A stretch of 64,000 nt of DNA from Alphaproteobacteria bacterium (lineage in GTDB: Bacteria; Pseudomonadota; Alphaproteobacteria; Micavibrionales; Micavibrionaceae), in assembly GCA_018399685.1 (NCBI GenBank), contig JAGYOK010000005.1, positions 19,047 to 83,046 on the forward strand. Reading direction: 5' to 3'. The notes under the pieces are model-generated. The model worked only from the letters and a program-made list of their open reading frames with translations, did not search any database and was not told the origin of the DNA. Shown here in pieces: positions 10,127-19,608 of this stretch. Positions within the stretch are counted from its first letter, which is position 1. Every line of letters begins with the position of its first letter. Made by a program: the position numbers and the translations under genes.

Positions 10127-10705
10127 CTAATTGAATTTTTCTGCTTCGTAAACACCCCAAAGTGATTTTATTTTTATCCATCCCGATAAATCGGAAACTT
10201 TAATAAAACAAACGGACTCTTCGCATGAATTAATACTCACTAATGAAAGCGGCTCAAGAGCCATAACAGCCTTCGCTTTATCAGCAAATTTTAGCGGATT
10301 GCGGTCATATGCGTACACGACCTCCTCCCCGGAAATCAGCGCGGTTCTGTGCCCTGATAATAAAGTCTTGTATACCCACCCTTCGCCTCCTTCATGGTCG
10401 CGGATTTTGCGCCAGTGGTCGTACTCCAGTATTATTTCAACAGGCAATCCCTGTTTTTTATAAACCCACTTTATAGGATATTGCTGCCCCGGCCCCGCCC
10501 TTACATTGGTTATTTGTTTTGATAACGACACAAATCTGGGTATTGGTAAGCCGGTCGAGCTAAAAACCTCCTTCTTATCAGCAGGAATATCCTGAGCCTT
10601 CGCATAGTCTGCTATGCCGAAAAACCACAAGAAAACCGCAAAAAATAAGAAAAAGTAGATATAGATAGAAAATTTTTGAACTGTTTTTTGTTTCATCGCA
10701 CACAT
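10127..10705 (-). CDS. Exported SH3-domain (SH3_4-like) protein
   Basis: A 192-residue protein with an N-terminal hydrophobic segment (about 12-32) ending in YAKAQ, read as a cleavable signal peptide. Bacterial SH3 repeats follow: ITNVRAGPGQQYPIKWVYKKQGLPVEI with GGEGWVYK, then a second unit ending in LSGWIK. Such domains usually bind cell-wall peptides. An ATG at 10696 is an alternative start. The gene is divergent from dusA with only 20 bp between the two starts. Confidence 0.8.
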   Translation of the reverse strand: MCAMKQKTVQKFSIYIYFFLFFAVFLWFFGIADYAKAQDIPADKKEVFSSTGLPIPRFVSLSKQITNVRAGPGQQYPIKWVYKKQGLPVEIILEYDHWRKIRDHEGGEGWVYKTLLSGHRTALISGEEVVYAYDRNPLKFADKAKAVMALEPLSLVSINSCEESVCFIKVSDLSGWIKIKSLWGVYEAEKFN

Positions 10706-10725
10706 TATATGATAAAGAACCAGTT

Positions 10726-11718
10726 ATGAATCAAGTAAATAAGTCAAAAAGCCATATTAATCCTGTCAGCATAGCCCCGATGCTGGACTGGACAGATCGG
10801 CATTGTCGCTATTTCCACAGGCTTCTTTCCCCAAATACAAGGCTTTACACAGAAATGGTAACTACCGGAGCGCTTATCCACGGCGACCGTAAAAGATTTT
10901 TAGGTTTTAATAAAGAGGAGCACCCGATAGCCCTCCAGCTTGGCGGCTCCGATCCTGTGGATCTGGCCATATGCGCTAAAATGGCAGAAGATTTTGGCTA
11001 TGATGAAATTAACCTGAATTGCGGATGCCCATCCGACCGTGTTCAAAAAGGGCAATTTGGTGCGGTATTAATGGAAAGCCCCGATCTGGTGGCACGCTGC
11101 ATTGAAGCAATGATAAAGGCTGCATCCCTGCCTGTCTCGATTAAATGCCGCATTGGTATTGATGAACAAGACAGCTTCGAGTTTCTGGATAACTTCATCT
11201 CCACCACCAAACAAGCGGGCTGCACACACTATATTATCCACGCCCGCAAAGCATGGCTCAAAGGGCTAAGCCCGAAAGAAAACCGCACTATTCCACCCAT
11301 AAATTATCCGCGCGCTGCCGAAATAAAAAGCAAATACCCGATGCTTGATATTGCCCTTAACGGCGAGATAAAAACCATCTCGCAAATCAAGGAACACTTA
11401 CAGACATTTGATAGCGTTATGATTGGTCGAGAGGCCTACCAGAACCCGTATTTACTCAATAACATAGAGCGCGAGATATTCAACACCCCCGAAAAAGAAC
11501 TGTTATCCCGCGAGCAAACAGCTCTTGCCATGATCCCTTATATTGAAGAACAGGTCGCTATCGGAGCGCGTATTAATACCGTCACCCGCCACATGATGGG
11601 GCTGTTCAAAAGTCAGAAAGGCGGAAAAAAATGGCGACAGATCTTGTCCACCCTGCCTCACAAAGACGGAACCACCCCCTCGCAGGTTATTGAAACCGCT
11701 TTAAAAGAAACTACATAA
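10726..11718 (+). CDS. dusA: tRNA-dihydrouridine(20/20a) synthase DusA
   Basis: A 330-residue flavoenzyme that reduces uridine 20/20a in the tRNA D-loop with NADPH. It opens with the family motif SIAPMLDWTDRHCRYF and has the catalytic Cys in LNCGCPSDRVQ (residue near 105), then IHARKAWLKGLSPKENR, which separates DusA from DusB and DusC. No clear SD precedes the start. Its 3' end overlaps the convergent sufT by 8 bp. Confidence 0.96.
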   Translation: MNQVNKSKSHINPVSIAPMLDWTDRHCRYFHRLLSPNTRLYTEMVTTGALIHGDRKRFLGFNKEEHPIALQLGGSDPVDLAICAKMAEDFGYDEINLNCGCPSDRVQKGQFGAVLMESPDLVARCIEAMIKAASLPVSIKCRIGIDEQDSFEFLDNFISTTKQAGCTHYIIHARKAWLKGLSPKENRTIPPINYPRAAEIKSKYPMLDIALNGEIKTISQIKEHLQTFDSVMIGREAYQNPYLLNNIEREIFNTPEKELLSREQTALAMIPYIEEQVAIGARINTVTRHMMGLFKSQKGGKKWRQILSTLPHKDGTTPSQVIETALKETT

Positions 11719-12130
11719 ACATATTGAGCTGCATACGCGCTGTTTCCGACATCATACCAAGGTTCCAGGCTGGCTCCCACACAAGCTCAACCTCACATCC
11801 TTGCACCCCTTCAACAGGCAAGATAGCACCTTGCACCCACATGGGAATTTCATGGGCAAGCGGACATGCCGGTGAAGTAAGCGACATTGTAACCTTAACA
11901 TCACTCACCCCGTCTTCTTCCGGCAATATCTCGATCTTATAGATCAAGCCAAGCTCAAAGACATTCACAGGGATTTCAGGGTCATAAACTTCCTTCAACC
12001 CCGCCTCGATCGCAGGCCAGAGTTTATGTTCATAAGGCGCTTCAATATTAGGAGGCCTGCTCAGGTAATCATAATTTTCCTGATCCGGCTCAAAGCTTTT
12101 TTGTTTTTCATCGTTAGCTTTGTCACTCAT
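11711..12130 (-). CDS. sufT: Fe-S assembly protein SufT (MIP18/DUF59 family)
   Basis: A 139-residue protein with the DUF59 core YDPEIPVNVFELGLIYKIEI and TSPACPLAHEIP, the conserved Cys segment of SufT/MIP18 proteins that help mature Fe-S proteins. I chose the ATG at 12130, which overlaps the sufS stop (TAATG) and has GGGAG upstream. A start 36 bp earlier would lie inside sufS and lacks support. It is the last gene of the suf operon. Confidence 0.93.
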   Translation of the reverse strand: MSDKANDEKQKSFEPDQENYDYLSRPPNIEAPYEHKLWPAIEAGLKEVYDPEIPVNVFELGLIYKIEILPEEDGVSDVKVTMSLTSPACPLAHEIPMWVQGAILPVEGVQGCEVELVWEPAWNLGMMSETARMQLNMFM

Positions 12131-13389
12131 TAAAAGAACTCCCGAACTTTGCGCAAACCAGAGCAAAGCGCATCTATATCATCTTTATTTGTATACATCC
12201 CGAAAGATGCCCGCACCGTAGAATCGACGCCCAGCATCTCCATTAACGGCATAGCACAATGATGCCCGGTTCGTACAGCAACGCCACATTGATCGAGGAT
12301 AACCGCCACATCGCTGGAGTGCGCTCCATCAACATTAAAGCTGAAAATCCCCGCTTTTCTCGATAAATCCTGTGTGCCATAAAGATGAATACCGTCAAGG
12401 CCGCGCAAAGCTTCAAGAGCATATTTGCTCAACGCATATTCATGAGCAGCAATAACACCCATGCCGATGCCCTGCACATAATCAATAGCAGCGCCAAGCC
12501 CGATAACCTCAACGATCGGAGGCGTGCCAGCCTCAAAACGATATGGCGGCTCCCTGTAAGTTATCCCCTTTATGTGGCTTACCAGATCAACCATATCACC
12601 GCCGCCCTGATACGGAGCCATACTCTCCAGCGCATCGGCCTTCCCATAAAGAACACCAATTCCGGTAGGCCCATAAAGCTTGTGCCCTGTAAACACGTAA
12701 AAATCCGGGTCAAGATCAGTTACATCAACGCTTTGGTGCACAATCCCCTGTGAGCCATCAATCAGTATCTTAGCTTCAGGATTAAGCGCCCGCACTTTGG
12801 CAACAAGCTCCTTAACCGGATTGATAATACCTAAAACATTCGAAACATGCGTAAAGGCCACCAGCTTTGTTTTATTGTTTATAAGCTGCTCAAAAGCCTG
12901 CAAATCAAGTGTGCCGTCTTCCTGAAGTGGAGCAACCTTAACCTTGATACCGATTTGATCGGCCAGTAAATACCACGGAACAATATTGGCGTGATGCTCT
13001 ATTCCGGTAATAAGAACCTCGTCACCGGAGCTTAAATGCACCCGCCCCCAGCTCTGCCCAACAAGATTAACCCCCTCGGTTGCATTGCTGACAAATACAA
13101 TATTCTTCTGTGATGGTGCGTTTATGAATCCGGCGATCTTCTTGCGCACATCCTCATAAGCCTGCGAAAGGTTTTGAGATATCTCGTAAAGCCCGCGATG
13201 TATGTTGGAATACCCGCCCCGCAATACAGTATCCATGGCCTCGATCACGCAAACAGGCTTCTGGGCACTGGCAGCACTATCCAGAAAAGCCAGTGTTTTG
13301 CCACCATGCACCGTTGTTTGAAGCGCAGGGAAATCATTTCGCCACGGAGATTCCAGTTTTATTTTTGCTCCAGCTGTGTTTTCAGCCAT
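12130..13389 (-). CDS. sufS: Cysteine desulfurase SufS
   Basis: A 419-residue PLP enzyme that takes sulfur from cysteine for Fe-S cluster assembly. The PLP lysine is in FTGHKLYGPTGIG and the catalytic Cys in RTGHHCAMPL, with the group II (SufS) spacing. Its start lies about 31 bp inside the sufD reading frame end, indicating translational coupling. No SufE or SufU sulfur acceptor is encoded next to it. Confidence 0.97.
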   Translation of the reverse strand: MAENTAGAKIKLESPWRNDFPALQTTVHGGKTLAFLDSAASAQKPVCVIEAMDTVLRGGYSNIHRGLYEISQNLSQAYEDVRKKIAGFINAPSQKNIVFVSNATEGVNLVGQSWGRVHLSSGDEVLITGIEHHANIVPWYLLADQIGIKVKVAPLQEDGTLDLQAFEQLINNKTKLVAFTHVSNVLGIINPVKELVAKVRALNPEAKILIDGSQGIVHQSVDVTDLDPDFYVFTGHKLYGPTGIGVLYGKADALESMAPYQGGGDMVDLVSHIKGITYREPPYRFEAGTPPIVEVIGLGAAIDYVQGIGMGVIAAHEYALSKYALEALRGLDGIHLYGTQDLSRKAGIFSFNVDGAHSSDVAVILDQCGVAVRTGHHCAMPLMEMLGVDSTVRASFGMYTNKDDIDALCSGLRKVREFF

Positions 13390-14330
13390 TTTTCTGCCAA
13401 ATCCTTTATTTGCCCACTTTGTGTCTCGTCATTAATCTTATCAATTACCTCATCTACAAAAGCCTGAATAAGCAGCAGCCGCGCCTGTGCTTCGCTCAAC
13501 CCTCGCGAACGCAGATAAAACAAAGGCTCCTCATCCAGCGCTCCGGTCGTTGTTCCATGAGAACATTTAACATCATCCGCATATATCTCAAGCTCTGGCT
13601 TAGTGTTCATCCGCGCACCTTGCGAAAGCAATATTGTATTGGCCAGTTGATAACCATCTGTTTTCTTTGCTTCTTTATGGACATGCACCTTGCCCTGAAA
13701 AACTCCATGCGCGCTGTCATCAAGAATAGATCTATAGAACTGTCTGGAAACACTGTTTGGGGCAACATGTTCCATTAAAATAGTCGTGTCACAATGCTGT
13801 GAGCCTCTAAGCAGATTAACGCCGTTAAGCTGGCATTGCGCGCCAGAGCCATTAATCACCGTATGGACATCATGGCGCATAAGCTTCCCGCCCAGATTAA
13901 GCGAAAAAAAGTTGAGACGGGCATCCCTGTTCATATCGATATGCACCATATCCGTATGCACAGCATCTATTGATTCATTTTGAATGCGGATATAGTTAAG
14001 CTGGGCACCCGCGCCTAACAAAATCTCTGTGCCCATATTTTTCCAGTACGATCCAGCGCCTTGATGATGTTCAATAACGGTTGCCTGAGCTTTGTCTTCA
14101 AGTAAGATTTTCAATCGCGGCTGGTGATGAATGCCATTTTCACCCTTCCAGACGACCATATCAGGCTCGCTTGAAACTTCTCCGGCAAGCTTATGAACAA
14201 GAATCTGCTCAGGTGCCTGAGGCCGAACCTTTAAAAGATCTTCCCCCAAAGCCTTTTGAAGATTTGTGTATTTCCACTGCTCCTGCTTTGGAGTTGGTAA
14301 AGCATTACGATCAAGTACGCGTAGGGACAT
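13359..14330 (-). CDS. sufD: Fe-S cluster assembly protein SufD
   Basis: A 323-residue scaffold subunit of the SufBC2D complex. The C-terminal core is typical: DDVKCSHGTTTGALDEEPLFYLRSRGL, then an all-helical end. I chose the ATG at 14330, just after the sufC stop and behind a GAGGGGGC stretch. In-frame ATGs at 14372 and 14393 would extend it to 344 residues inside sufC. SufD is a diverged SufB paralogue needed for iron acquisition in model systems. Confidence 0.93.
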   Translation of the reverse strand: MSLRVLDRNALPTPKQEQWKYTNLQKALGEDLLKVRPQAPEQILVHKLAGEVSSEPDMVVWKGENGIHHQPRLKILLEDKAQATVIEHHQGAGSYWKNMGTEILLGAGAQLNYIRIQNESIDAVHTDMVHIDMNRDARLNFFSLNLGGKLMRHDVHTVINGSGAQCQLNGVNLLRGSQHCDTTILMEHVAPNSVSRQFYRSILDDSAHGVFQGKVHVHKEAKKTDGYQLANTILLSQGARMNTKPELEIYADDVKCSHGTTTGALDEEPLFYLRSRGLSEAQARLLLIQAFVDEVIDKINDETQSGQIKDLAEKWLKTQLEQK

Positions 14331-14334
14331 TTTT

Positions 14335-15108
14335 CTAAACTGCCCCCTCTTCGCCACCGAGGAATTCTCCATACCCTTTTTCCTCAAGTTCAAGCGCTAG
14401 CCCGGCATCTCCTGTTTTTATAATTTTTCCATCCGCCATAATGTGCACAACATCCGGTTTGATATAATCAAGCAAGCGCTGGTAATGCGTAATCACAAGA
14501 AATGAGCGCTCCCCGTCGCGCAGCTTGTTCACACCTTCTGCAACCACTTTCATAGCATCAATATCCAGCCCGCTGTCCGTTTCATCAAGAATGCAGAATT
14601 TTGGCTCTAAAATAGCCATTTGCAAAATCTCGTTTCGCTTTTTCTCACCACCTGAAAAACCAACATTCACAGCACGGCTCATCATATCATCGGTAATACC
14701 AAGCTCTCTTGATTTACCTTTAATCAATTTAAGCATACCCAAAGCATCAAGCTCCTCTTCCCCGTGTTGCTTGCGAACAGCATTCACCGCGGCTTTCAAG
14801 AAGACATTCATATTCACGCCGGGAATTTCTACCGGATATTGAAAAGCGAGAAATACACCGACTGCCGCCCGTTCTTCAGGATTAAGTGCGAGCAAATCAA
14901 TGCCGTCAACATCCACAGATCCGCTCGTCACCTTATACCCGTCACGACCGGAAAGAACATAAGACAGCGTAGACTTGCCCGCTCCATTAGGCCCCATAAT
15001 AGCGTGCACTTCACCGGGCTTGATCTCCAGATTAAACCCTTTAATGATTTCTTTTTTTGTACCATCCGCGATCTCTACAGACGCATGAAGGTTATTTATT
15101 TTTATCAT
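14335..15108 (-). CDS. sufC: Fe-S cluster assembly ATPase SufC
   Basis: A 257-residue ABC-type ATPase that drives SufBC2D. It shows Walker A GPNGAGKST, the Q-loop FLAFQYPVEIPGV, the signature FSGGEKKRNEILQ and Walker B CILDETDSGLD, followed by the His switch VITHYQRLL. Its ATG overlaps the stop of the upstream membrane protein gene by 4 bp. Confidence 0.98.
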   Translation of the reverse strand: MIKINNLHASVEIADGTKKEIIKGFNLEIKPGEVHAIMGPNGAGKSTLSYVLSGRDGYKVTSGSVDVDGIDLLALNPEERAAVGVFLAFQYPVEIPGVNMNVFLKAAVNAVRKQHGEEELDALGMLKLIKGKSRELGITDDMMSRAVNVGFSGGEKKRNEILQMAILEPKFCILDETDSGLDIDAMKVVAEGVNKLRDGERSFLVITHYQRLLDYIKPDVVHIMADGKIIKTGDAGLALELEEKGYGEFLGGEEGAV

Positions 15109-15332
15109 GGTTTTAACTGCTCCAACTCATCCGGCTTTAGTGTTTCCAGCATAAACTCCGGTAATTCTTTCTTTAATCCAGCTTCTTCTGCGCTCATCAG
15201 TTCATCTGGTATCGGCTCTTTTCTAAACGCACCATTTGCACTCAAATAGACAAATACAATACTAAATATAATCAATGCGCTCATAAAAAACATAAGCACA
15301 TAGTGGAATGTCTTTTCTTGCTTTAATGTCAT
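15105..15332 (-). CDS. One-span membrane protein inside the suf operon
   Basis: A 75-residue protein with a hydrophobic segment at about residues 11-31 and an acidic C-terminal tail rich in Glu, Leu and Pro. I recognise no family. It is embedded in the operon: its start abuts the stop of the NIF3-like gene (TAA directly followed by ATG) and its stop overlaps the sufC start. That tight spacing argues for a real, co-translated gene. Confidence 0.7.
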   Translation of the reverse strand: MTLKQEKTFHYVLMFFMSALIIFSIVFVYLSANGAFRKEPIPDELMSAEEAGLKKELPEFMLETLKPDELEQLKP

Positions 15333-15698
15333 TTAATGTCCCTTCTTTTCAGTATCCGAGCGTGTTTCCCGCGTTTCATATACAGCAATAGCAGGCTCCT
15401 CCCAAGGGTGAGCAGGCATTAGCACATTCTCAATCAAATGCTTCAAATTCTTTTCATCCCGCAAAATAGAAAACTCCAGCCGTACCTCTTCGCAGCGCTC
15501 GCGCTTACCTATATCTCCTTGCGTCGGGTTAGCGTTTTCAACCGGCGTAAACTGCCCCGTCCCGACAGAAGAAAACCATAAAACATCCTTATAATTCCCA
15601 TAAGTCAGCAAATCACTTTCGCACAAAGCATCAACCACCTGCTCTATATGGCTCATCGGCACAAATGTAACTATTCTGTAACATTCAAGTATCTGCAT
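15333..15698 (-). CDS. Stand-alone NIF3/YqfO C-terminal-like (CutA-type) protein
   Basis: A 121-residue protein matching the small insert domain of NIF3/YqfO proteins: an RIVTFVPMSHIEQVVDAL start, SSVGTGQFTPVENANP in the middle, EVRLEF and a final HPWEEPAIAVYE. The domain has a CutA/PII-like fold. Its function in isolation is not established. Here it sits between sufB and the small membrane protein in the suf operon, 33 bp after sufB, suggesting a role tied to Fe-S assembly or metal status. Confidence 0.8.
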   Translation of the reverse strand: MQILECYRIVTFVPMSHIEQVVDALCESDLLTYGNYKDVLWFSSVGTGQFTPVENANPTQGDIGKRERCEEVRLEFSILRDEKNLKHLIENVLMPAHPWEEPAIAVYETRETRSDTEKKGH

Positions 15699-15731
15699 TT
15701 ATTATATCTCTCAAAACGTCAATATTGAGCA

Positions 15732-17207
15732 CTACCCAACACTCCCCTCCAGACTTATAGCCACGAGCTTCTGCGCCTCGACAGCGAACTCCATCGGCAA
15801 GTGCTGGAGCACCTCGCGCGCGAACCCGTTCACAATCAAAGCGGTCGCTTCTTCCTCACTAATACCGCGCTGCATACAGTAAAATAGCTGCTCTTCCGAG
15901 ATCTTCGACGTCGTAGCTTCGTGCCCCAATGTTGCTGTATGATTACGGCTCTCCACATACGGAACAGTATGAGCGCCACACTCCTCGCCGATAAGAAGGC
16001 TGTCACACACAGTAAAGTTTTTTGCGTTATCTGCGCCCGCCAGAACTTTAACAATCCCCCGATAAGTGTTCTCCGAACGCCCCGCACTAATCCCTTTAGA
16101 GATAATCCGGCTTTTTGTGTTCTTGCCTATATGGATCATTTTTGTTCCTGTATCAGCCTGCTGACAACCATTTGTGATAGCCACAGAATAAAACTCCCCT
16201 TGCGAGCCATCTCCCTTCAAAATACATGAAGGATACTTCCACGTAATCGCCGAGCCGGTTTCAACCTGCGTCCATGAGATCTTGGAATTTCGCCCTTCGC
16301 AAAGCCCTCGCTTGGTCACAAAATTATATATACCACCAGCGCCTGTATTAAAATCTCCGGGATACCAGTTCTGGACAGTAGAATATTTAACTTCCGCATC
16401 CTCATGAGCAATCACCTCAACAATCGCGGCGTGAAGCTGCCGCTCATCACGCATGGGCGCCGTGCACCCCTCCAGATAGGAAACGTACGCCCCCTTCTCT
16501 GCGATAATCAAAGTACGCTCAAACTGACCCGTATTCATCTCATTAATGCGGAAATAGGTTGAAAGCTCCATCGGGCAGCGCACGCCTTCGGGGATGTAAA
16601 CAAAGCTCCCATCCGTGAATACAGCACTGTTCAAACACGCATGTTTGTTATCAGAATAAGGCACAACACTGCCCATATATTTCTTGATTAGCTCAGGATA
16701 ATCTCGAATAGCCTCACTGATAGGACAAAATATAACTCCGTATTTTTTCAGCTCTTCTTTAAAAGTAGTAGCAACCGACACCGAATCAAACACCGCGTCC
16801 ACGGCAACAGGAGTGCGGTTTTTCACTCCGGCTAAAATCTCTTGCTCTCTAAGTGGAATACCGAGCTTTTCATACGTTTCTAATAATTTGGGATCGACAT
16901 CATTAATGTTATCGGGCGCATTATCCATAGATTTTGGCGCTGAATAATAATAAGCATCCTGATAATCAATTTCGGGGAACTCTACTTTTGACCATTTTGG
17001 CTCTTCCATTCCAAGCCAATACCTATAAGCCTTTAGCCGTTTTTCCAGCATCCACGCAGGCTCGCTCTTTTTGGCAGAAATAAAGCGAATTATATCTTCG
17101 TTTAATCCCTTGGGAGCTTTTTCGCTTTCGATATCTGTAATAAATCCGGCCTTATACGAGCCGGACAAATTATCAACCTTAGCAATGGTTTCTTCAGTAG
17201 CTGCCAT
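15732..17207 (-). CDS. sufB: Fe-S cluster assembly protein SufB
   Basis: A 491-residue scaffold on which the nascent cluster forms in the SufBC2D complex. The conserved core is evident: [33 protein letters not shown] and [20 protein letters not shown], followed by [13 protein letters not shown] and the helical RGISEEEA end. It is the first structural gene after the Rrf2 regulator (25-bp gap). Confidence 0.98.
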   Translation of the reverse strand: MAATEETIAKVDNLSGSYKAGFITDIESEKAPKGLNEDIIRFISAKKSEPAWMLEKRLKAYRYWLGMEEPKWSKVEFPEIDYQDAYYYSAPKSMDNAPDNINDVDPKLLETYEKLGIPLREQEILAGVKNRTPVAVDAVFDSVSVATTFKEELKKYGVIFCPISEAIRDYPELIKKYMGSVVPYSDNKHACLNSAVFTDGSFVYIPEGVRCPMELSTYFRINEMNTGQFERTLIIAEKGAYVSYLEGCTAPMRDERQLHAAIVEVIAHEDAEVKYSTVQNWYPGDFNTGAGGIYNFVTKRGLCEGRNSKISWTQVETGSAITWKYPSCILKGDGSQGEFYSVAITNGCQQADTGTKMIHIGKNTKSRIISKGISAGRSENTYRGIVKVLAGADNAKNFTVCDSLLIGEECGAHTVPYVESRNHTATLGHEATTSKISEEQLFYCMQRGISEEEATALIVNGFAREVLQHLPMEFAVEAQKLVAISLEGSVG

Positions 17208-17232
17208 ATCTGGTCTGGTTCCTGCTCATATA

Positions 17233-17700
17233 TCAGGCTATCATAGCCCGCACACAATCTTCGTCACACTCTTCGAGTTCTGGACAAATTTCTTGCTCCT
17301 CTTGCATAATACTGTGCAACGATACACAGGACAGAGCGTCGCGAATAGCTTCGTTAACTTTGTTCCATCTCCCGTGCATCTTGCATCCAGCACCCAAAGA
17401 ACAAACAACATCTTTTCCACCAGCACATGCGGTAATCAAAACAGGCCCATCTATAACAAGGATTATATCTTCCATTGTAATATCTGCAGGCTTCATGCAT
17501 AGCGCATAGCCGCCATGAATACCACGTCTGGATTCTATTATCCCACCCTTTGAAAGCATTTTTAGAATTTTTGAAACCGTTGGTTCTGGAACCCGACTCT
17601 CCAAAGAAAGTTTTGCGGCACTCATAATCTCCTCATCGCTCTCAGCCATTATAATAAGGATTACAACGGCATAATCAGCGAGCTTGGATATTTTTATCAT
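17233..17700 (-). CDS. Rrf2-family Fe-S regulator of the suf operon
   Basis: A 155-residue Rrf2 winged-helix regulator related to SufR/IscR, with the recognition region PEPTVSKILKMLSKGGIIESRRGIHGGYAL cut here only by family convention. Three Cys (92, 100 and 106) have the spacing of a cluster-ligand motif (C-x7-C-x5-C), followed by MHGRW. It leads the suf operon, so it probably senses Fe-S supply and controls its own transcription from the adjacent promoter. A Cys/Glu/Asp-rich tail follows residue 125. Confidence 0.93.
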   Translation of the reverse strand: MIKISKLADYAVVILIIMAESDEEIMSAAKLSLESRVPEPTVSKILKMLSKGGIIESRRGIHGGYALCMKPADITMEDIILVIDGPVLITACAGGKDVVCSLGAGCKMHGRWNKVNEAIRDALSCVSLHSIMQEEQEICPELEECDEDCVRAMIA

Positions 17701-17733
17701 TAACTTAATACCTTAATTTACATTTAACAAAAA

Positions 17734-17762
17734 ACAGTACTAACCCTGTACGATTTTGTCAA
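17734..17762 (-). promoter_or_regulatory. Probable suf operon promoter with overlapping palindrome
   Basis: On the minus strand TTGACA (17757-17762) is followed after 17 bp by TACTGT (17734-17739). The interrupted palindrome ACAG-N8-CTGT (17734-17749) overlaps the -10 box and spacer, a good position for repression by the Rrf2 protein encoded 34 bp downstream. Assignment to that regulator is inference. Confidence 0.55.
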
Positions 17763-17793
17763 TCATACATAGATTTTTTTTAAAGATGTATGA
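17763..17793. repeat. 8-bp inverted repeat upstream of the suf promoter
   Basis: TCATACAT (17763-17770) and ATGTATGA (17786-17793) form perfect arms around a 15-bp A/T-rich spacer, directly upstream of the -35 box. No T-run follows on either strand, so an operator or upstream activator site is more likely than a prfC terminator. Confidence 0.4.
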
Positions 17794-17852
17794 ATAAAAA
17801 TACTACCGTATAGATTACATGGCTCTAATGTATACCATTGTATATATCATAA

Positions 17853-19430
17853 TTACCTTGTTGATGAAAAGGTAATCTTGTTATTTTTATCCTGAGCATC
17901 ATTCAAATGCCATGCATTACGAGCCATAAAAACCGGATCATTGTCATGATCTCTGGCAATAGAAACCTGATTAGCATCAATAAAATCTCTCAGCACCGCA
18001 GGATCTTCTGAAGAAATCCAGCGCGCTGTATACAGGCTGGTTTCTTCAAACTTAACAGGGATCTGATATTCTGTACGAATGCGATCACGCAACACATCAA
18101 ATTGTAAAGGCCCTACAACACCGACAATCCAGTCCGGTGAGCCATAGGGCTTAAAAATACGAGCCGCTCCCTCTTCCGCAAGTTGTTCGAGAGCCTTGTT
18201 TAAATGCTTGGCCTTCAAAGGGTCTTCCGCTCGTGCACGCTGGATATACTCCGGGGCAAAACTTGGAATGTCCATAAAAACAAGATCCTCACCTTCGGTA
18301 AGAGAATCCCCGATACGCAAGCTCCCGTAGTTAGGTAAACCAATGATATCACCGGGAAATGCCTCTTCCGCCACTTCACGGTCTTGTGCAAGAAATAATT
18401 GGGGCGAATGAACACTCAGTATTTTACCCGAGCGCACATGTTTAAGCTTCATACCTTTACGAAACCTGCCAGAGCAAATACGTGTAAAAGCAATACGATC
18501 TCTATGTTTTGGATCCATATTAGCCTGAATTTTAAATACAAAGGCTGTAACCTTTTTTTCATCTGGCAAAATGCTTCTGCTTTCTGCTTTTTGCTTACGT
18601 GGATGTGGCGCAAATTTAGCCAACCCCCCAAGCAACTCCCGAACGCCGAAATTGTTTACAGCGCTCCCGAAGAAAACAGGCGTCATCCCGCCTTTAAGAT
18701 AGCTTTCCACATCAAATTCCGGGAAAACTCCACGGATCATTTTAACATCTTCGCGTAACTTACCCGCATGTTCAGAAGATAAAAGCTCATCTATTTTCGG
18801 GTCATCCAGACCATTGCATTCAATCGCGTCTGTAAGAGCCTCCCCCTTACTGCGCTGAAACAAAACAAGTTTGTCTTCCAGCAGGTTATAGCATCCCTTG
18901 AAATCACGCCCCATACCAATCGGCCAACTGGCAGGCACAACTTCAAGCGCCAGCTTTTTCTCGATTTCATCAAGCAGATCAAAGGGGTCTTGCCCGTCTC
19001 TGTCCATTTTGTTGATAAAGGTAATAATGGGAATATCCCGCAAACGGCAAACTTCAAACAATTTATAAGTCTGAGTCTCAATCCCCTTGGCGCAATCAAG
19101 AACCATCACCGCGCTATCAACAGCGGTCAGCGTCCTGTATGTATCTTCAGAAAAATCCTCGTGCCCTGGCGTGTCCAAAAGATTATAAGTTATGCCGTCA
19201 TTTTCAAACGTCATCACAGACGAGGCAACAGATATCCCGCGCTCCTGCTCGACCTTCATCCAGTCAGAGCGCGCACGCCGTCGCTCGCCTTTGGCTTTAA
19301 CCATTCCGGCAAGCTGAATAGCGCCTCCAAATAACAGAAGCTTTTCAGTCAAGGTAGTCTTACCAGCGTCTGGATGAGAAATAATCCCAAAGGTTCGCCG
19401 ACTTTTTATTACAGAAGATAATTCAGGCAC
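17853..19430 (-). CDS. prfC: Peptide chain release factor 3
   Basis: A 525-residue translational GTPase that recycles RF1/RF2 after termination. The G motifs are clear: SHPDAGKTTL, DTPGHEDFSEDTYR and FINKMDRDG, and the protein has the full RF3 length. It reads toward the suf operon but is separated from it by 150 bp with its own promoter signals. Confidence 0.97.
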   Translation of the reverse strand: MPELSSVIKSRRTFGIISHPDAGKTTLTEKLLLFGGAIQLAGMVKAKGERRRARSDWMKVEQERGISVASSVMTFENDGITYNLLDTPGHEDFSEDTYRTLTAVDSAVMVLDCAKGIETQTYKLFEVCRLRDIPIITFINKMDRDGQDPFDLLDEIEKKLALEVVPASWPIGMGRDFKGCYNLLEDKLVLFQRSKGEALTDAIECNGLDDPKIDELLSSEHAGKLREDVKMIRGVFPEFDVESYLKGGMTPVFFGSAVNNFGVRELLGGLAKFAPHPRKQKAESRSILPDEKKVTAFVFKIQANMDPKHRDRIAFTRICSGRFRKGMKLKHVRSGKILSVHSPQLFLAQDREVAEEAFPGDIIGLPNYGSLRIGDSLTEGEDLVFMDIPSFAPEYIQRARAEDPLKAKHLNKALEQLAEEGAARIFKPYGSPDWIVGVVGPLQFDVLRDRIRTEYQIPVKFEETSLYTARWISSEDPAVLRDFIDANQVSIARDHDNDPVFMARNAWHLNDAQDKNNKITFSSTR

Positions 19431-19459
19431 GTTTAAAGCAATACAGTTAATTTATTAAA

Positions 19460-19588
19460 TTATTCGAATGTTCTTTGGATAGCATTACCGGCTGATTTCA
19501 TATCCTTACCTACGCCCTCCATAGTCGAGCATGCGCCAAGCGATAAGCTGATTAATGCAAAACAGGCACAAACAGTAATCTTTTTCAT
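19460..19588 (-). CDS. Entericidin-like small lipoprotein (42 aa)
   Basis: A short gene encoding 42 residues. The start is MKKITVCACF, a lipobox LGAC puts the lipidated Cys at position 20, and the tail TMEGVGKDMKSAGNAIQRTF is that of the entericidin A/B family. AAAAGGA precedes the ATG by 11 bases. Entericidins are small membrane lipoproteins induced in stationary phase in enterobacteria. Its role here is unknown. Confidence 0.85.
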   Translation of the reverse strand: MKKITVCACFALISLSLGACSTMEGVGKDMKSAGNAIQRTFE

Positions 19589-19608
19589 TTTGTCTATCCT
19601 TTTAAAAA

